This document shows positions 59,985 to 64,000 of a stretch of 64,000 nt of DNA, one piece after another; position 1 is the stretch's first letter; the number at the start of each line of letters is the position of its first letter. Below the pieces are notes generated by a model. The model had not been told where the DNA came from, did no database searches, and was given only the letters and a program-made list of their open reading frames with translations. A program made the translations under genes and the position numbers. The DNA is from Algoriphagus taiwanensis. GTDB lineage: Bacteria > Bacteroidota > Bacteroidia > Cytophagales > Cyclobacteriaceae. The stretch covers positions 124,001-188,000 of the forward strand of contig NZ_BTPE01000007.1 in assembly GCF_036245645.1 (NCBI RefSeq). The letters are read 5' to 3'.

Positions 59985-60605
59985 TCAGGGGGCAATTTCC
60001 TCTTTAGGGGTAGGAGCTTCTTCTTTTTTCTCTGGGAAAAAGCGGTTTTGAAATAGGAGAATTATCGCTACTCCGATAAAAATAGAGGCATCAGCTATAT
60101 TAAAAATAGGCCAAAGAGCAGTATAACTTCCCCCCCAAAGCGGTACCCAATCCGGAATATATCCTTCCCAGATATCAAAGTAAAACATATCCACTACCTG
60201 CCCATGAAACCAAGGTGTAGGAGCGTTGTAAGGGGCATTATCCAACCAAACTCCATAAAAAACAGAGTCTACCAAATTGCCTATCGCCCCGCCCAAAATC
60301 ATCGAAATACATAAAATATACAGCGGATGATTTTTCTTTTCGATAATATAAGATAGGTAATAACCAATTCCTACCATTGCTACCAAACGGAAGGTAGTCA
60401 GGATCATTTTTCCATATTCAGAACCCAGTTCCATCCCAAAGGCCATCCCTGGATTGGTGGTATAATGCAACTTAAACCAGTCTCCGAAAATGGGGATCTG
60501 TCCCGGAGTGCCAAAGTCCATCTGGAAATGAACCAGCATTTTTACTGCCTGATCTAGGGCAATGACCAGAAAAGCAATCCCAAAGTATTTTAGGTAATTA
60601 TTCAT
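59985..60605 (-). CDS. lspA: Lipoprotein signal peptidase (signal peptidase II)
   Basis: Inner-membrane aspartic protease of 206 residues that cleaves lipoprotein signal peptides. Four membrane segments are present, with the catalytic Asp in GGAIGNLVDSVFYGVW (about 115) and the second Asp in WPIFNIADASIFIGV (about 174). The loop between them is longer than in Escherichia coli, as common in Bacteroidetes. It starts 10 bases after the ileS stop and is co-transcribed with it; this ileS-lspA order is widely conserved. The many lipoprotein signals in this window are its likely clients. Confidence 0.95.
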   Translation of the reverse strand: MNNYLKYFGIAFLVIALDQAVKMLVHFQMDFGTPGQIPIFGDWFKLHYTTNPGMAFGMELGSEYGKMILTTFRLVAMVGIGYYLSYIIEKKNHPLYILCISMILGGAIGNLVDSVFYGVWLDNAPYNAPTPWFHGQVVDMFYFDIWEGYIPDWVPLWGGSYTALWPIFNIADASIFIGVAIILLFQNRFFPEKKEEAPTPKEEIAP

Positions 60606-60615
60606 TGAATGGGCT

Positions 60616-63600
60616 TTAGGCCTTTTTTACGTTTACCAGCAGTTCGAAATCATCCATATCCAACAAGGTGCCTTCTGCGATTGACTTTACTTCCAGGGTA
60701 TTCGCCTGAGTTTCGGATTGAATATAATCCCCAAACGAGCTCACCGAAGCATCTACCAGTTCATTTCCACTCGCCAGGACTATGCTTATTTTGTCCTGCA
60801 CTTCCAACCCCATTTCTTTTCTGAGGTTTTGGATTCTGTTGACCAGATCCCGGGCTACCCCCTCCTGCTTCAACTCGTCGGTGAGATTCACATCCAGTGC
60901 CACAGTGAGACCTTGGTCAGAGGCTACAGACCAACCCGGAATGTCCTGAGTGGTGATCAATACCTCCTCCAGCAGAATGTCCATGGACTCATTTTCCACA
61001 GTTATTTCAAGCTTGCCCTCACGCTCGAGCTGGGCGATTTCGGCCTGACTCCATGCGCTGATGGCAGCATTGACCAAACGAAGCTTTGGTCCCAGTTTTT
61101 TACCTAAAACAGGCAGATTGGGTTTTACATTTTTTACAAAAATGCCAGAAGCATCATCCAGATACTCTACTTCTTTGATATTGACTTCTGTTTTGATCAA
61201 GTCCTCCACATGCTCGATCTGAGCCTGAGTCTTTTTGCTCAATACCGGAATCAAGATGCGCTGAAGAGGCTGACGAACTTTCAGCTTTTCTTTTTTGCGA
61301 AGCGAATGAACCAAAGAAGAAATGGTCTGAGCCAAATCCATGCTCTCTTCCAAATCTTTGTTGATCAGGGATTGATCGGCAGAAGCCCAATCCGTCAAAT
61401 GGATAGATTCTTTGCCGCTTTCCCCTGCCTCAGTCAGGTTTTTGTACAACCAATCGGCATAGAATGGCGCAAAAGAAGACATCAGCTGAGCGATTGAATA
61501 CAGACATTCGTACAGGGTCTCGTAAGCCGCCTGCTTGTCCGGGTTCATATCTCCTCTCCAGAATCTCTTCCTAGCCAATCTCACGTACCAGTTGGATAGC
61601 TGATCCACTGTGAAATTCATGATGGCTCGGGTCGCTCGGGTCGCATCGTAATTGTCCATGGCTTCTTCCACCTCGGCGATCAAGGACTGTAACTTGGACA
61701 CAATCCACTGATCCAATTCTGCACGCTGATTTACCGGAACCGAGCTAGACTTGTCGTAGACGAAGGCATCCAAATTGGCATAAAGCGCAAAGAAATTATA
61801 GGTATTCTGAAGGGTGCCAAAGAAGCGTCGCTGCACTTCAGCTACTCCGTCCAGATTGAATTTCAGGTTGTCCCAAGGATTGGCATTGCTCAGCATGTAC
61901 CAACGCAAGGCATCAGGGCCGTATTCCTTCAGGGTTTTGAAAGGATCGATCGCATTGCCCAATCGCTTGGACATCTTGTTGCCGTTTTTGTCCAGCACCA
62001 ATCCATTGGCAATCACATTTTTGAAAGCCACTGAGTCAAAAAGCATGACTGCGATGGCATGCAGTGTAAAGAACCAACCTCGAGTCTGATCTACTCCTTC
62101 AGCGATATAATCTGCAGGATAATTGGCTTTGAAAATATCTTGGTTTTCAAATGGATAATGCCACTGCGCATAAGGCATGGCCCCGGAATCAAACCAAACG
62201 TCAATCAAGTCCGGTTCGCGGAACATCTTTTCTCCTTTTCCAGAAACCAAAACCACGTCATCCACATAAGGTCGGTGGAGATCGAGTTCCTTTCCTTCGT
62301 AAGGGGATTTTTCCATAAAGCCTGCGGAAATGGACTTCTCAATTTCAGCATTCAGTTCGGCAATGGAGCCAATGCATTTTTCCTCAGTTCCATCGCTGGT
62401 TCTCCAAATCGGTAGCGGTGTACCCCAGAAGCGCGAACGGCTCAGGTTCCAGTCTACCAGATTTTCCAGCCAGTTGCCAAAGCGACCTGTTCCGGTAGCT
62501 TCCGGCTTCCAGTTGATCGTTTTGTTGAGGGCTACCAACTGTTCTTTGTAGGCAGTGGTTTTGATAAACCAGCTTTCCAAAGGATAGTACAAGATCGGCT
62601 TGTCTGTTCTCCAGCAGTGAGGGTAGGTATGCTCGTATTTCTCGACCTTGAAGGCCTTGTTTTCATTTTTCAAAATGATGGAAATGATCACGTCCGTGTT
62701 TTTGAAATCCGCGGCGCTTTCGTCATCATTTGTGTAATTCTTGACATAAAAATCACTGGTTCCATATTCTTTATGGGCGGTGATTCCATGCTCTTTCATT
62801 TTGGCAGCGAGGTATTCACCCACCACGGGAAGGAATTTGCCCTGCTTATCCACCACAGGGATATCATTTCCCAAGTCGTCTTTCACAAAGACACCAGGAA
62901 CATTGTTTTGCACCAAGGTTCTAAAGTCATCCGCACCAAAGGCTTTGGCCAAATGCACGATACCTGTACCATCTTCGGTAGTCACATAGTCTCCCGCCAC
63001 CACGGTGAAGGCAGGACTTGGAAGTGCCAAATCAGCAATCGGGAAAAGCTGTTCATACTCCCAGCCCAGCATGGTTTTACCTTTGAATTCCTCGATGACT
63101 TCGTAAGGGATCAACTTGTCTCCCGCTTTGTAATCTTCCAGCTTGAGTTCGGCGGCCTTTGGATTGAGGTAAGCCCCCATTCTGGCTTTTGCCAAGATCA
63201 CAGTGACCGGCTCGTGGGTGTAAGGATTGAAGGTTTTCACCTTTACATAATCCAGATTTTCCCCGATAGCCAAAGCAGAGTTGGAAGGCAAGGTCCAAGG
63301 AGTGGTCGTCCAGGCAAGGATGTAGGTGTTTTCTTCTCCTTTCAGCTTAAACTGCGCCGTGATGGAGGTGTCTTTAACGTCCTTATAGGTTCCCGGCTGA
63401 TTCAATTCATGGGAAGAAAGTCCCGTACCAGCAGCCGGAGAATAAGGCTGGATGGTGTATCCTTTGTAGAGCAGCCCTTTATCGTATAGCTTTTTCAGCA
63501 GGTGCCAAAGCGACTCGATGTAGTTGGAATCGAAAGTGATGTACGGATCATCCAAGTCGACCCAATAGCCGATTTTTTCGGTCATGTCATCCCATTCGTT

Positions 63601-63987
63601 TTTGAATCGCATGACCGTCTCTTTGCAGCGCTTATTGTATTCTTCTACGGAGATTTTCTTGCCGATATCTTCTTTGGTGATGCCGAGTTCCTTCTCGACC
63701 TGAAGCTCCACCGGAAGGCCATGGGTATCCCAACCGCCTTTTCGCTTGACTTGAAATCCTCTCAGGGTTTTGTATCGGCAGAAAATATCCTTCAGCGTAC
63801 GGGCCATCACGTGGTGAATGCCCGGAGTACCATTGGCCGAAGGAGGTCCTTCAAAAAAGGTGAAGGTCTCGGCACCTTCCCGGTTGGCGATGGACTTTTC
63901 GAAAATCTGATTTTCTTTCCAATACTGAAGGACGGATTCTCCGATTTGCGGATAATCCACCTGCTTAAATTCCTGATACGTTTTCAC
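60616..63987 (-). CDS. ileS: Isoleucine--tRNA ligase
   Basis: Class I aminoacyl-tRNA synthetase of 1123 residues. The HIGH-type motif is PSANGTPGIHHVMA (about residue 50), the editing domain follows (WTTTPWTLPSNSALAIG), and KMSKS is KNGNKMSKRLGNAID (about 677). The anticodon-binding region FNLDGVAEVQRRFFGTL ... MNFTVDQLSNWYVRLARKRFW and a long C-terminal extension fit the large Bacteroidetes/eukaryote-like form. The start is a GTG at 63985-63987 with AGGAAA upstream; the window ends 13 bases before it, so the promoter is not seen. Confidence 0.96.
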   Translation of the reverse strand: MKTYQEFKQVDYPQIGESVLQYWKENQIFEKSIANREGAETFTFFEGPPSANGTPGIHHVMARTLKDIFCRYKTLRGFQVKRKGGWDTHGLPVELQVEKELGITKEDIGKKISVEEYNKRCKETVMRFKNEWDDMTEKIGYWVDLDDPYITFDSNYIESLWHLLKKLYDKGLLYKGYTIQPYSPAAGTGLSSHELNQPGTYKDVKDTSITAQFKLKGEENTYILAWTTTPWTLPSNSALAIGENLDYVKVKTFNPYTHEPVTVILAKARMGAYLNPKAAELKLEDYKAGDKLIPYEVIEEFKGKTMLGWEYEQLFPIADLALPSPAFTVVAGDYVTTEDGTGIVHLAKAFGADDFRTLVQNNVPGVFVKDDLGNDIPVVDKQGKFLPVVGEYLAAKMKEHGITAHKEYGTSDFYVKNYTNDDESAADFKNTDVIISIILKNENKAFKVEKYEHTYPHCWRTDKPILYYPLESWFIKTTAYKEQLVALNKTINWKPEATGTGRFGNWLENLVDWNLSRSRFWGTPLPIWRTSDGTEEKCIGSIAELNAEIEKSISAGFMEKSPYEGKELDLHRPYVDDVVLVSGKGEKMFREPDLIDVWFDSGAMPYAQWHYPFENQDIFKANYPADYIAEGVDQTRGWFFTLHAIAVMLFDSVAFKNVIANGLVLDKNGNKMSKRLGNAIDPFKTLKEYGPDALRWYMLSNANPWDNLKFNLDGVAEVQRRFFGTLQNTYNFFALYANLDAFVYDKSSSVPVNQRAELDQWIVSKLQSLIAEVEEAMDNYDATRATRAIMNFTVDQLSNWYVRLARKRFWRGDMNPDKQAAYETLYECLYSIAQLMSSFAPFYADWLYKNLTEAGESGKESIHLTDWASADQSLINKDLEESMDLAQTISSLVHSLRKKEKLKVRQPLQRILIPVLSKKTQAQIEHVEDLIKTEVNIKEVEYLDDASGIFVKNVKPNLPVLGKKLGPKLRLVNAAISAWSQAEIAQLEREGKLEITVENESMDILLEEVLITTQDIPGWSVASDQGLTVALDVNLTDELKQEGVARDLVNRIQNLRKEMGLEVQDKISIVLASGNELVDASVSSFGDYIQSETQANTLEVKSIAEGTLLDMDDFELLVNVKKA

Positions 63988-64000
63988 AATTTCCTTTCTT

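Noticed and set aside
62617..63489. A 290-codon open frame on the plus strand
   Set aside because: It lies entirely antisense to ileS, whose family motifs are beyond doubt; the antisense translation has no recognisable domain and reflects codon bias.
1..64000. CRISPR arrays, tRNA or rRNA genes, integrases
   Set aside because: No regularly spaced repeat array, cloverleaf-like stretch or recombinase motif was seen; short intergenic gaps leave little room for them, but a tool-based scan was not possible.

Overview
The window is chromosomal DNA from a member of the Bacteroidota, most likely order Cytophagales and close to Cyclobacteriaceae/Algoriphagus (the genus-level placement is inference). 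The evidence is a type IX secretion C-terminal domain, a fused SecDF, a DUF4270 lipoprotein, a bacterial geranylgeranylglyceryl phosphate synthase, the half-length glycogen-synthase protein beside panC, and several -7 boxes of the Bacteroidetes type TAnnTTTG. Gene density is high. No gene-free stretch exceeds about 300 bases. I saw no tRNA, rRNA, CRISPR array, intact insertion sequence or phage region.

Layout. 1-0.9 kb: 3' part of pheS. 1.1-10.2 kb: a carbohydrate locus. A tight minus-strand operon carries a HUMPS/3-hexulose-6-phosphate-synthase-like enzyme, a medium-chain dehydrogenase, a short-chain dehydrogenase, a TIM-barrel isomerase and an SMP-30 lactonase. It diverges from a LacI regulator. 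An MFS sugar porter and an amylosucrase converge on that regulator. 10.4-19.1 kb: mixed single genes, namely an ATP-grasp protein, a PEGA-repeat protein, dipeptidase, RsmI-like methyltransferase, secreted amidohydrolase, duplicated lipocalin-like protein, Rieske protein, CsaA and a HisA-like protein with a changed active site. 19.2-24.1 kb: a five-gene minus-strand operon in which every product has an export signal (heme protein, SUMF1-like, Tat oxidoreductase, Tat TIM barrel, beta-propeller). 24.3-27.1 kb: a large type IX-secreted propeller protein.

27.3-38.8 kb is mainly housekeeping: a Cys/Met PLP enzyme, GNAT, prfA, glmS, DUF4270 plus half GT5, panC-panD-flippase-like-metallopeptidase, and acyl-CoA dehydrogenase. 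38.9-46.2 kb: AraC regulator, GGGP synthase operon with small membrane proteins, two LOG-family enzymes, rdgB and udk. 46.3-55.1 kb: secDF, a 7TM protein with an orphan histidine kinase, and several uncharacterised membrane or secreted proteins. 55.2-64 kb: PIN-PhoH ATPase, SNF2 helicase, lspA and ileS (its GTG start codon lies just inside the window end).

The most promising undescribed systems are two. One is the HUMPS-centred catabolic operon, which has no kinase. The other is the fully exported oxidoreductase/TIM-barrel/heme operon. Single-protein oddities worth testing are the HisA-like protein with Trp at the catalytic Asp position, the GT5 protein that is only an N-terminal half, and a stand-alone TonB-plug-like mini protein.
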